From: Akebia trifoliata
Lineage: Eukaryota > Streptophyta > Magnoliopsida > Ranunculales > Lardizabalaceae
Direction: 5' to 3'
Assembly: GCA_017979445.1 (NCBI GenBank)
Contig: CM030715.1
Span: forward strand, 33,787,756 to 33,851,755
DNA: 64,000 nucleotides
The notes below the pieces were generated by a model. The model ran no database searches and was not told the DNA's origin. It saw only the letters and a program-made list of their open reading frames with translations. Of the stretch, positions 1 through 9,691 are shown in pieces (the stretch's first letter is position 1; each line of letters opens with the position of its first letter). The position numbers and the translations under genes are program-made.

Positions 1-1628
1 TGGGAGAGGTTTAGAAAATAAAATTGGTTAGGCAAATTCCAAAACCAAGTGGGAATGGTATCTGAAATTCCAGAGTTAGATAAGTCTAGTTCATAAAGAC
101 CCTTCTGTGTACGAAGCCAAGCTGGAAATAATTGGGTAGATAATTGGACAGATCCCAAGTGTAGAAAATTGATTTGAAAAGGAGGAATCCAGTCTAAGCT
201 CACATTTAAAATTAATGAGCTTGAATCCACTGCTAGTTGCCCTAATCTGGTGAGATTGGCAAAATGAATTTCAGACACAACACCCTCAAATGGATTACCA
301 GAGAGGTCTAATATCTCTAGTTTTGAAAGGCTTCCAAGACTTTTGGGAATATGACCAGAAAATGAGTTGTGACGAAGAGACAGGTAGTCTAAATTTTTAA
401 ACTGGCCTAGTAGTTGATCAGGCAATGGACCTGAAAGTTGGTTGTCGGCCAAATCTAAATGCTCCAAACTACCTCCCATGCATCCAGATAAAAATCCAGA
501 TATCTCTCCTTTTAATTTGTTTCTGGACAAACTTAATCTCTGCAAATTGCAAAGATTTCGCAAGGTTGTTGGTATCCTTCCTTCAAGGTAACAAATGGAT
601 ATGTCCAGACTCGTGATTGAAGTGATGTTACCGATAGTATCTGAGATTGTACCTTGGAGATCATTATCGCTGAGATCAATATATTCAAGACTTCTAAAGT
701 TATTCAACCAGTTAAGATTGGTAGAGTTACAAAAGTTAGAAGAAAGATCAAGGGATCGGAGTTTCGTCAAGTTTTGAAGAGCTCCAGGAATTGGACCGTT
801 AAAGCCTGTGTTCTGAAGTTTAAGGTAGACAAGATCAGTGAGACTAAACAACCAGTTAGGCATCCGATTATACCCAAAATAGTTTGATGAAAGATCAAGG
901 ACGGCAAGAGATGTAAAATTCACGTAAGGAAGAGTATGATGAAGAGGGCCATAGAGAGAACAAAATTTTAGGTGTAACACAGATAAAGAAGGGAGCATAT
1001 TGATTACCTGCAACCAATGATCAGATGCCTGTCTGAGGTTTACATAATTCAAGTCAAGGTATCTTAGAGAAGATAGACGAGAAAGCCATTGAAGATTCTC
1101 AACATCTAATCTACCAGAAAATGAATCACAACTCAAATCAAGGTAACGCAAACTTGAGAGATTTCCAAGTTGATGAGGAATTGTGCCGCTGAAACCAGCT
1201 TGAGACAAGTTTAGATATCTCAGATTATCAAGGGATCCGAGGAACTTTGGAATGCGAATTCCACCAAAATCATTAAGGCTTAGGTCCAAGTAATTCAGAT
1301 ATTTCAACTCCAACAGAGAAGGACTTAACGTACCACCCAACGTTGATCCCTCGTAAACACCTTTCAGGTGTAGCCCAACAACACGATGGGTGGTGTTGTG
1401 GCAATGTACACCTTTCCATGTTTTACAACAATCTTCACCAGAAGACCAAGAGGAGAGCAGATTTGAAGGATCTTTGAGACCTTGTTTGAACCTCAACAGA
1501 GCTTGTCTCTCTCTTTGTGTGCCAAGCAAGTCTGGATTTGAAAATGAACCGAAACTGAACTTGATATTGGTGTTGGCAATGAAGAAAAGCCCAAGAAGAA
1601 GAAGAACTATGGATGTATCCATCATCAT
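1..1628 (-). CDS. EIX-type LRR receptor-like protein, copy A (3' part beyond window)
   Basis: Cell-surface receptor-like protein of the EIX/Cf type, expected to sense an extracellular ligand. An uninterrupted frame of about 542 codons runs from ATG at 1628 to the window edge. Two further in-frame ATGs follow directly, at 1625 and 1622. It has a hydrophobic signal peptide (LLLLGLFFIAN), an LRR N-terminal cap with DCCKTWKGVHC, and tandem plant-type LRRs (LxxLxLSxNxxSGxIP). The LRR C-terminus, membrane segment and tail lie outside the window, so integrity is unproven. It is collinear with copies B and C. One oddity: the cap Cys before TQRERQ in B and C (VLCTQ) is Gly here (LLGTQ). The frame does not carry the frameshift of copy B. 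Family assignment is secure; functionality is inferred. Confidence 0.9.
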   Translation of the reverse strand, partial: MMMDTSIVLLLLGLFFIANTNIKFSFGSFSNPDLLGTQRERQALLRFKQGLKDPSNLLSSWSSGEDCCKTWKGVHCHNTTHRVVGLHLKGVYEGSTLGGTLSPSLLELKYLNYLDLSLNDFGGIRIPKFLGSLDNLRYLNLSQAGFSGTIPHQLGNLSSLRYLDLSCDSFSGRLDVENLQWLSRLSSLRYLDLNYVNLRQASDHWLQVINMLPSLSVLHLKFCSLYGPLHHTLPYVNFTSLAVLDLSSNYFGYNRMPNWLFSLTDLVYLKLQNTGFNGPIPGALQNLTKLRSLDLSSNFCNSTNLNWLNNFRSLEYIDLSDNDLQGTISDTIGNITSITSLDISICYLEGRIPTTLRNLCNLQRLSLSRNKLKGEISGFLSGCMGGSLEHLDLADNQLSGPLPDQLLGQFKNLDYLSLRHNSFSGHIPKSLGSLSKLEILDLSGNPFEGVVSEIHFANLTRLGQLAVDSSSLILNVSLDWIPPFQINFLHLGSVQLSTQLFPAWLRTQKGLYELDLSNSGISDTIPTWFWNLPNQFYFLNLS

Positions 1629-1684
1629 GAATAACTATTACTAATTAGAGAGATGAGAATGTCTCAATAAGATTAGTATTTCGT

Positions 1685-1696
1685 CCTATATATAGG
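1685..1696 (-). promoter_or_regulatory. TATA box of RLP copy A
   Basis: A palindromic CCTATATATAGG lies about 60 bp upstream of the RLP ATG. The same position upstream of copies B and C carries an equivalent TATATATA core. Conservation across paralogs supports a core promoter. The transcription start is not visible. Confidence 0.55.
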
Positions 1697-2747
1697 CTAA
1701 AATGTTGATATATACAACTGTTGTATGTTTAGTCGGAAGTCCTTTCATAGTCTCAAAACATAAGAACCGTTGTTTGTATACTCGGAAGGACTTTCTTGGT
1801 CAAAAAAAAAAGGAAAACAGAATAACAGAATTTCCTGGGGATTAGTAAAAGTTTCCCATAGGTATTAATGCTAAATGCTTCTCTTTTGATAATATTCAGG
1901 GACATCACAAACTAGGACTTAAAATGGGTCAAAATTTATTAGAAATCTGAACCCAATTTTTAGCAAATTTGATTTTTTCAAGCATATCCGAATTAAAATA
2001 TGGGTTGATGTCTTTTGACCCGAGTCGGATACAAACCCAATCATATATTTTCGTATATTGCATGTTATATTTTTTATTTTTTTTTTTAGTCTAAAATTTA
2101 TCAACAAATAAGTATCAGGTGTAGTGGGCATAGTTTCTTCTCCAAAGGGGAGAACTCTTGAGTTCAAATCACATTTAAGCTACATTTTTTAATAAATTAC
2201 TTTGCAATCATTTGAAATAATCTAACTCGAATCAATTAATTCGGTTGGATCGGATACGAAAATGTGTTTAATGAAAATTAAAAAAATCAGATATGGTTTG
2301 AATTAATCGGATCCAAATTCAGACCCGAATTAAAAATCCGGATATTGATATAACTAGGCACATATCTTGCCCGAACTTGACCCGTTTTAAGCCCTATCAC
2401 AAACATTTTGAGTGGAGTAAATAGAACATTTTCCATTTGCTATGGTTCTTGTACATTTGAAAAATGTGATTTTCATATGTATGATCACACTTTATTACTG
2501 AATCATTCAATATATTGTCTTTAGAAATTGGATATGTCCCAGCACAACAATCATCTTTGATTAAGAGCTATTTGATTCTTTTAGTCACCTTCGAGTCATT
2601 ACCAAATTATTATTTACTATGAACATTTTATGTTTTTTTGCATATACATACTTTGTCAAAGATATCTTCATTCTCTATATTAATTTCTCAACAACACCAA
2701 ATAAGTCATCATTATGCCTTTTATACATATATATATATATATATAGA
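1697..2747. other. Duplicated 5' flank of RLP copy A, no gene
   Basis: No coding frame is credible here. The stretch is collinear with the flanks of copy B (from 18190) and copy C (from 37315), sharing blocks such as TTTCCTGGGGATTAGTAAA and a run of GGATC/CGAATT-rich words, so it was duplicated with the gene. A short (AT)n tract ends it at about 2726-2745. Confidence 0.6.
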
Positions 2748-3118
2748 GGGTAGCTTTATTTTGAAAAAATCCTAGACAACATTCTAGACAAAGTATTTTG
2801 TCTTATGTGAGTTAAAAGTTTCGGAATGGGCTGATTTTTTGTGAGGATGATCTCATATGAGAAAATCATCCTCACAAAACATCAGCCAATTCTTAAATTT
2901 CTAAGCCTAGTTTATAAGTTGAAAAATCATAAATCATCAATTTTTTAACATTAGTTTGTAACCAATTTTTTAACAATTTCGAAATGGGGTAATTTTTTGT
3001 TAGGATGATCTATATAGTGAGCAGATCATCCTCACAAAAAATCAGCCTATTCTGAAACTTTTTGCCCATATAAAGCAAGACACATTGTCTAGAACATTGT
3101 TTAGAATGTTGTCTATTT
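2748..3118. mobile_element. Hairpin MITE with GAGGATGATC/GATCATCCTC arms
   Basis: A ~370-bp non-coding unit whose ends are inverted copies of each other (TAGACAACATTCTAGACAA on the left, its imperfect complement at 3085-3118). It contains two internal hairpins in which GTGAGGATGATC faces GATCATCCTCACAAAA. Related units lie at 7162-7515, 39984-40370 and, more diverged, 40380-40670 and 51405-51725. The left end abuts an (AT)n tract, which suggests a TA-rich target. The superfamily is not assigned. Confidence 0.65.
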
Positions 3119-3239
3119 TTATTTTTTTACATATATTTTTAAAACTAATTCTCTCTACTTACCCCTTTGAACTATTATTAGATTTACTTTTGTGGTAGCT
3201 CAAGAAGATCTAGTTATCTAAATTATTATAGAGAAATAC

Positions 3240-3570
3240 TTTTCAAACATATTTATCAAAACAAAGCACTATACGTTTTATTTGCCATTTGATAAATATT
3301 TTATTTTACCAAAACGATAAAAATAGTAATTTTCATATTTTTACTATCGAAAATACATTTTTTGTCAGAAGACTCTTTTTAATATTGTATAAATTACAAT
3401 CTGATCTTATGTCAAAAGGATCCTTCTAACAAAAAGAGTATTTTCGGTCGCAAAAATATGAAAATTAATGTTTTTACCATTTTGGTACAATAAAATATTT
3501 ACCAAAACGATAAATTACCATTTTGGTGAATAAAATGTATAATGCATCTATTTAATAAATATTCGATATG
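3240..3570. repeat. Foldback repeat with TTACCAAAA arms
   Basis: A long imperfect palindrome. The left arm reads TTTATTTTACCAAAACG, then ATATTTTTACTATCGAAAAT. After a central spacer the complement follows (ATTTTCGGTCGCAAAAATAT, then TTTGGTACAATAAAATATTT). Paralogous copies lie at 38140-38510 and 40860-41210. It is non-coding, possibly a transposon-derived foldback element; no target duplication was resolved. Confidence 0.55.
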
Positions 3571-3689
3571 TCACACATGTTTTGGTAAATTTGACATTAT
3601 TATATCTACATTTTTTCTCAAATCGTATCGAACAAGTTAAGGGGAAACCCACTTTTTTCTTCAATCATAATTTGGAAGCAACTTAGCAT

Positions 3690-3915
3690 AATATGGAAAG
3701 AATAATGATGAATGCACGCGGTCCTAATACACAGCCAACATGGCAAGGGCACAGAATTGCACATCTTTTTCCTGTGTATCCCGATGAAAATGATCTATGG
3801 TTATATGCCCTTACCACATCAGTCGCATACCCAATTGCTTGCATTCATCATGACGCATATGGAAAATGTCGGTTGATACACCCCCATCAACGTGACCATT
3901 GGGATGTTGGGGATT
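3690..3915. repeat. Imperfect hairpin repeat (GGCAAGGGCACA...)
   Basis: A short non-coding palindromic unit in which GGCAAGGGCACAGAATTGC is opposed by an imperfect complement around ATGGTTATATGCCCTTACC. Related sequence recurs at 30715-30910, 38645-38830, 43600-43750 and, weakly, 49690-49830. It belongs to the duplicated RLP 5' flank in most cases. Reading frames across it are incidental. Confidence 0.45.
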
Positions 3916-4133
3916 TCTGAGAAAAATATATGCCTTGAATAAAAAATGTATTAATCCCTTAATCATGGTTTTTAGGTTAGAAATATGGAAGTCTTTTATG
4001 TTAGACTCTTTGAATTTTTCTTTTACATGAGTATAAGACCCACCAAAAACTAGATAATTAAAGCTGACGCAACGCATTTGAGGACCCATCATTTGAAGGA
4101 ACAATTGGAAGAAATTTAAGAAAAAAAATGGAA

Positions 4134-4312
4134 GGAAAATGCTGGAATGGTACAAATGGAGACACAAGGATGACAAAAATGATGTAGTGGCGTGCACATA
4201 ACCGTTGATGCTTTTTACTCGTATCTCGTGGAAAAGCATGTATGGTAATGTGCACAACACCACGAGTTTTTGTCACCCTTGTGTCTCCCTTTGCGTCACC
4301 CCAGCACGACTC
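4134..4312. mobile_element. Mutator-type MITE, 179 bp, 9-bp TSD
   Basis: A hairpin MITE beginning GGAAAATGCTGGAATGG and ending CCAGCACGACTC, so the ends are inverted copies. It is flanked on both sides by the 9-bp direct repeat AAAATGGAA (4125-4133 and 4313-4321). Paralogous spacers at about 18893 and 39108 hold the same sequence without the insertion, which confirms the boundaries. The inner stem pairs AAAAGCATGTATGGTAATG with its near-complement around a CTCGTATCTCG loop. A 9-bp duplication is characteristic of the Mutator superfamily. Confidence 0.8.
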
Positions 4313-4582
4313 AAAATGGAATCACCAAAAGAAAAATACTTTTTTAACTTGTTTGATACAGTCAAATGGGACTAAAATTTCACCTTTTCACTATATGATA
4401 TCTCACATTTTGGAAATTAGTTGCCAATAAAGAGGAGTCTTTCTAGGCTTTATTTTGATTCTTTTATCTTTTTCTTTTTTTATGATCATTACGAGTAAAG
4501 TGATATAAACGTAGTCATTGCGTGTTGAAGAAGATAATCATCTTAGACCCCTTTTTTTTTTCCATGGGTAATGTATAGGACC

Positions 4583-6369
4583 TGTAGATGCAGATTTTCA
4601 ATCTACTTCGAGATCCTCCTCAAGAATTCCTAAGCTCGGTGGGTAGCCTGTAACTAAACCATTCCAATGATCAAGTTAGACTTTTTAATGCCGATCTAAT
4701 AAAGTATTTTCTATTTGCTGCCTGGTATTTATAGAGTTCCTTACTTGTGGATTTCCTAGGATTCCCTCGGTGATTTTTTTCGAAGTAGTTGTTTTTTCGT
4801 TGCGGATTACAGATAATAAAATGAACAAGTAGAACTTTGGGAAAGCAAAGGTCGATTCATAGGGACAACGACCAATTCAAAACTTCTTTTGACTTAAAAC
4901 CAATGCAGATTTTAAAAACCAATTTAAAACAGTGTTTGGAGAGAATATAGCTACGAAAAAGTGAAATTAAAGTAAGAAATGAAATACAAAGTAAAGGTTA
5001 GAGAAATTAAATCCACCATTGCAAGTTATCATAATATCTCGATGGTTCTAAGTTTATCTCAATCCATGCAACAAATCATTGCTCGTGGATCGGAAGGTAA
5101 ATCTATAAATTTCAAATGTGATTCAAAAGTATGTGAATCCTTAAATAGGATGGGATTATTAGATTTTTGTCCCATGTTCATCACTGAGTATGATTAAGTT
5201 TGATCTCATCTAAGCATGAATCATCAAAGTTATAATACTAGATATATGGTCTGATAATTCCAATCTTAAAAGTCTTCACAAATACACAATTTAACAAAAG
5301 AAATATAACTGATTAGAAATAATGAAGGCAAACTAGCTTCAACTTCATTGACCTCTCTAATGGAGGGTCTAGCCGTTGATCATCGCAAGAAACAATAAAT
5401 AAGAAAATAAAATAGAAATGAAAGATGAGAAAGATGAAAAGTCTTCTTCATTGATCTTGAATCTAAATAGTAGTTGGATCATCCTTCATTACAAAGCTTC
5501 AAATTAAAAACTTAAATTAAACGAAAACTAAAAGAAGAACAAAGAAGAAAGAGGAGAAGGGAGAGAGAGAGAGACTCCTTCTCCAAACCTTGGAGTTTCC
5601 CTTCATCTTCTCATCTCCCTAACAAACTAACAACACTTCTTATTTATAAAAAATTTCTAGGGTTTTCAGATCATATCTACTCCAGTTAATGTGAGACAGA
5701 TTCATTAATGCAACGACCAAAAGGCTTAAAAGTTTCAACACAAATCTCGAGGCTTTTCTCACTAGGATCACCGTGGTGCACCACACCCTTGCCATGGCAC
5801 GGTGACATGGAAGATTTTTGCTCCGAGTTTTGGGTGACTGATCCTCATTGGCTCAAGCATTGTATTGAAAATTATTCAATTTTCATTTATATCCGAATTT
5901 GACCTTTTTACCTACAATCAATAAAAATTCTTTTAGTTATCAATAACTTGAAAATTTTACATGATTTGTCTTTACTTGGGGAAAATAGCAATCAAGTGTG
6001 GGTAATCTCTGTGTAATTATAGACCCAAAAATGACTTTACAGGACTTGATCAGTTGTGCCTAATCCCTAATCTGTTAGTCTCAAAAGTGGCCACACCTAA
6101 TCTGTCAATCACAGGAGTTGTTACACTTGATCTGTCAAGCTATAGAGTTGTTACACCCGATCTGTCAGTGCTAGAGTTTACCTAATCTGTCAATGCTAGA
6201 GTTGTAACACTTGATCTGTCGGGTCTCATAGGGCACACCCGACCTATGTATGTAGGGTACTTGCAAACGTCAATTTTAATGTAGCTCGATGCATTCATCA
6301 CTCAACTCGTCGAGCCGGTTATGATTCTCCAAGATTGCCACGTGTCAATCGCTACAAGAAATACCCTCC
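4583..6369. mobile_element. Unclassified ~1.79-kb insertion in duplicated spacer
   Basis: Compared with paralogous spacers at about 39376 and 31450, this copy is interrupted between GTAATGT and CCATCAACAATTGA. The 8-bp ATAGGACC occurs at both edges (4575-4582 and 6370-6377). The insert starts TGTAGATGC and ends TACCCTCC, or CCTCCA if the duplication is counted as 7 bp. A TG...CA solo LTR is possible, but no terminal inverted repeat and no protein similarity were seen. It includes GGTCGATTCATAGGGAC at about 4850 and a degenerate tandem repeat at 6040-6250. Confidence 0.55.
6040..6250. repeat. Degenerate ~30-bp tandem repeat (CTTGATCTGTCAAG)
   Basis: About six imperfect copies of a ~30-bp unit containing GATCTGTCA(A/G) followed by GAGTTGTTACAC. 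They lie near the right end of the 1.79-kb insertion. Spacing and sequence are uneven, so this is an old array. It is non-coding. Confidence 0.65.
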
Positions 6370-6377
6370 ATAGGACC

Positions 6378-7140
6378 CATCAACAATTGAATAATTAAAG
6401 TTGACTATTAAGGTTTATTTTTAGATTTCTTGATTCTTGGGATTTTCATGTATAATTCTCAAGAGTTTTGGTAGTAGATATATTTTTAAGTGATCCAACG
6501 GCCATCCCTCAAGAGTTATGAGCTTTAGGATTTGGGTACCAAAATGAGTCGACTCTATCTATAAGGATTCTCAGAGAGATTTTGACTATGACTAGATCAT
6601 CTCAATGACTCATTAAAATTTTGAAAATCTCTATGAACTTCTAAAACTTGAATGAGTCAATAAAAAATCACTTTCCATTTTTTCGCTTGAAAATAATTTA
6701 TTTTAAGATTTTATAAATGTTTGGAACATCTATATTTATTTTTTACTTTTTGGTTAAAAAGATAATAGATTTTATTATGAGTGAAATTGAAATCCCTACA
6801 TGAGTAGATGAGTCCTCGGGACCTAGTTAGAAAGAAGGGTACGAGAAGCCAAGAGATGTGTATGGCTGTTAAGCGTTCTCCGTCATAGTCATTTTCAAAG
6901 AAATCTATTCTTAGAAAGAAATCTTCATACCTATATGCCCACTTCTTTGGCTCATGTGACTATCATCAAGTGAGAAATATATCCCTAGAATGAATTCCAT
7001 GCTACCAACGTTTTCAAGCATTGTGCATGACATGAGGTACTTGATTGGACGTATAAAGCGTTAGTCTCACGTGTGTGGAATTTTTTAAATAAATAATACA
7101 ATTAATTACTATTATAAATAGAAAATTTGAGTAGTCACTA
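6378..7140. other. Spacer module shared with 31450-32195, no gene
   Basis: No coding potential. The sequence is collinear with 31450-32195 (shared blocks such as TTTTGGTAGTAGATATATTT and AATGAGTCGACTCT), so it is part of the duplicated module rather than unique DNA. Confidence 0.6.
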
Positions 7141-7161
7141 TATATATATATATATATATAT

Positions 7162-7513
7162 CTTTTGACAAAATCCTAGACAAAGCATGTTGTCTTTTGT
7201 GGGCTAAAATTTTTAGAATAGACTGAATTTTTGTGAGAATAATCTCTATAATGAGAAAATCATCCTCACAAAAAATCAGTAAATTCTGAAAATTTTAACC
7301 CTAATTTATCGTGCATCATAAATTTTTCCCGTTAGTTAGTAACCACTTTTCATGGGGTTAGAAGTTTCAGAATTGGTTGAATTTTTTTGTGATGATGATC
7401 TACTCACTATAGAGATCATCCTCATAAAAAATCATTCCATTCCGAAACTTTTTAGTTATATAAGATAAAACTTTGTCAGAATATTGATTAGGATTTTGTC
7501 AAAAGAACGCTAC

Positions 7514-7515
<2 letters not shown>
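7162..7515. mobile_element. Hairpin MITE between two (TA)n tracts
   Basis: Inverted ends TTTTGACAAAATCCTAGAC and ATTAGGATTTTGTCAAAA bound about 350 bp with two internal GAGGATGATC/GATCATCCTC hairpins. It belongs to the same family as 2748-3118 and 39984-40370. It sits exactly between (TA)n runs at 7139-7161 and 7516-7556, consistent with insertion into, or expansion of, a TA target. The paralogous spacer after 32195 lacks it. Confidence 0.65.

Positions 7516-7556
<41 letters not shown>
7516..7556. repeat. (TA)n microsatellite, ~41 bp
   Basis: An uninterrupted AT dinucleotide run between two MITEs. A shorter run of the same kind lies at 7139-7161. It is likely length-variable. Confidence 0.9.
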
Positions 7557-7559
<3 letters not shown>

Positions 7560-7578
7560 AAATGTTCAGCACCCTAAG

Positions 7579-7887
7579 TTTTACCACACATTTTAACAAA
7601 CGTTTTTTGTCCTACATGGGTTAAAAGTTTTGGAATGAGCTGATTTTGTGAGGATGATCTCTAGATAGAAATCATCCTCCCCAAAAATCACCCATTCCGA
7701 AATGTCCATGTTTACACGTTGAAAATCTGTTTTTGTAAGTCATTTGATGGGTTAGAAGTTTGGAATGAGCTGATTTTTGGTGAGGATGATCTCCTCACCA
7801 TAGAGATCATCCTCACCAAAAATCAGCTCATTCTGAAACTTCTAACCCATGTAAGACAAAACGCGTTTGTTAAAGTGTGTGGTAAAA
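7579..7887. mobile_element. MITE with TTTTACCACACA terminal inverted repeats
   Basis: The left end TTTTACCACACATTTTAAC and right end GTTAAAGTGTGTGGTAAAA are inverted copies over about 24 bp. The interior again contains GGATGATC...GATCATCC hairpins related to the neighbouring MITE family, but the termini differ, so this is a distinct subfamily. It is non-coding. No target duplication was resolved. Confidence 0.65.
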
Positions 7888-7932
7888 CTAAATAAATAAC
7901 TTATGAGCATTAGCCTTGGTCATGTTAGAGAA

Positions 7933-7970
7933 TCAGTTAATGTATTGTATTATGGTATCAAAGCCATGGT
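7933..7970 (+). mobile_element. Ty1/copia LTR start fused to a primer-binding-site-like motif
   Basis: TGTTAGAGAATCAGTTAATG, which also occurs as an apparent LTR start at 8781, 19468 and 45510, is followed within 30 bp by TGGTATCAAAGCC. The latter is close to the initiator-methionine tRNA primer site (TGGTATCAGAGC) used by many copia elements. The arrangement looks like an LTR deleted down to its first ~30 bp. The 32475 paralog keeps only the LTR start. Confidence 0.5.
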
Positions 7971-8039
7971 CATGCAGAAACGGATTAACAGCAGGGGTGC
8001 TTGCCCTCAAAATAATTTTCAAAATTTATAGATTAATGA

Positions 8040-8890
8040 ACTATTGTTACAGATATTAGCGGCGGATAAAAAAATATGTTACCCTTACAATGAGCCACTT
8101 TACTTGGATCCAACATCTCTTCATTAGGGGCAGCATTGTCACTTGGTACTGCTTTCTCTTGGCCTACTTATCCTTCTAAAGATCCTTCACCCAATGGACC
8201 ATCACGTAATCCAAGAGATCAAACACTACAAATTAACACCCTTTTCATGTACTATCCTTGTTCATCAGACCCAAACTACTAATTACCTTGAGCTGATATG
8301 GTTGAAGAAATTGTAACTTCTTTGTTTTTCAAAAAACTCACTTAGGCTCCTTTATACATCTTTTTGTCCGGCCTTTAAAAAAAATTCTGATCTTTTAACC
8401 AAATTCCAATCACCAACACAAATTTTTTTTTTTTTTTATTGGATGATGCTCAACTCCAAAGTCTCCAACCAAGCCCAATTGAACATGGTCAGCCCATTAG
8501 TTTATGTTCCTCAAGCCTCAGCCCCTCTCTAGTGCACATCCAGCCTAAATCGATAATTGGCCCATCCGAGTTGTTCGTATCACTCCTACACAAAAGGACA
8601 TATATTGCCTGTATCTCTCTCAGGAAGCAATCAAGAAGAAGAATTCTTTTAATCATTGGAATGGCATTGACATTGATATTCATTTCACGACAAGCATGAT
8701 TCAATCATTGAAGTGAGGATTGTTCATAATGTAATCGATTGCAAGTTCTTTATTCACAGGACCATGCGATTGTGGGTGGGTGTTAGAGAATCAGTTAATG
8801 TATTGTATTATGATGTATGTAAAAGTACCAAATCATCATTAGCATTAGATCAAGTGGTTAAGGTAGTTTACTAGTTATGTAACCACCTTC
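8040..8890 (+). mobile_element. Ty1/copia remnant: RNase H tail plus 3' LTR start
   Basis: Translation around 8660-8720 gives IDIDIHF, the motif near the C-terminus of Ty1/copia RNase H (TKHIDIDIHF). It is followed, after a small deletion, by the apparent start of a 3' LTR (TGTTAGAGAATC, 8781). The upstream part is frame-broken. Two paralogous remnants exist, at 19140-19572 and 44290-45600; the last reads best (IDTDIHF...NSIIEVRIVH). It is a decayed retrotransposon carried in each duplicated module, not a host gene. Confidence 0.6.
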
Positions 8891-9428
8891 TTTATTAACT
8901 AATAATCTCACCACCAGATATGATTGATCTTGGTGGGTTTTTAGTTTATCTCAATTCTTGTCAGATCAAAGGATATACACTTTAGTCAAGCCTTACACTG
9001 AGGTGTACATATGTTGAACATCTTGATTTTATTTGAAGGCATAAACCAAATTTAATGAGCCTTATCCTAAGATGCAAACCTCAATCAAAACATTGATCCT
9101 CACAATAAATCAATTCATCCTGAGAAGCCTGTCTTGAAATTCATGTTGGTGATGATGATCAACTTGGCGAGAGCCGAATAAGGGCAAGAAGAGGCAGCAG
9201 CTCCCCCCCCCACCCACATAATTTTTTTTATTTTTTGTTATATAGATACCCCTAAGCATTTGGGTGAATACTTGAGATACCTGTGTTTTCAATTCGATCA
9301 CAGCCCTTTCCCCCTATGTTTCGGTGAATATTTGAGATACCCTTGTATTTTCAAACATGCCCCCTTTGACCGATAAAATTGATGACAGCCCTTTTGACCA
9401 TTTTGTGCATATTTGAGATGATGGCCTT
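8891..9428. other. Duplicated spacer (copia-derived or adjoining), no gene
   Basis: No convincing frame. The sequence is collinear with 28394-28933 and 45600-46152. The AAC at 8897-8899 is the empty counterpart of the CACTA target site at 19570-19572/28394-28396. Confidence 0.6.
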
Positions 9429-9691
9429 GCTTGGTACACTACGAATCATTTGTATTGGCAAATGATTTGCACTGACAAGGAATGATTTACTATTGCTTGG
9501 TAACCATTGAAAAATCTCTTGTGAATCTTTTTTGTGATTGGTTGATCTTTGCAATAAAAAATTTCATTGTGATTTTGCAAAAGATTTACAATACTTTTTG
9601 TGCTGTAAATCATTGGCTGAAATTTCTAAAGAATTTACGTGATTCATGCAAATTTTTGACAATGCAAATCATTTGCATTGTGTAACCAAGC
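9429..9691. mobile_element. 263-bp MITE-like unit, GCTTGGTACAC ends
   Basis: Inverted ends GCTTGGTACACTACGAATCA and CATTGTGTAACCAAGC enclose AT-rich DNA repeating CAAATGATTTGC in both orientations. The same unit occurs at 28934-29196 and 46153-46402 within the paralogous modules, so insertion predates the duplication. It is non-coding. No clear target duplication was seen. Confidence 0.6.

Noticed and set aside
2090..2180. Possible tRNA-derived SINE (GTGTAGTGGGCATAG ... GAGTTCAAATCAC)
   Set aside because: The boxes are weak, no SINE tail or target duplication is seen, and paralogs vary. Too uncertain to list.
3811..4263. 150-codon minus-strand frame
   Set aside because: It runs through a hairpin repeat and a MITE in the RLP flank. 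The paralogous flanks do not keep it open.
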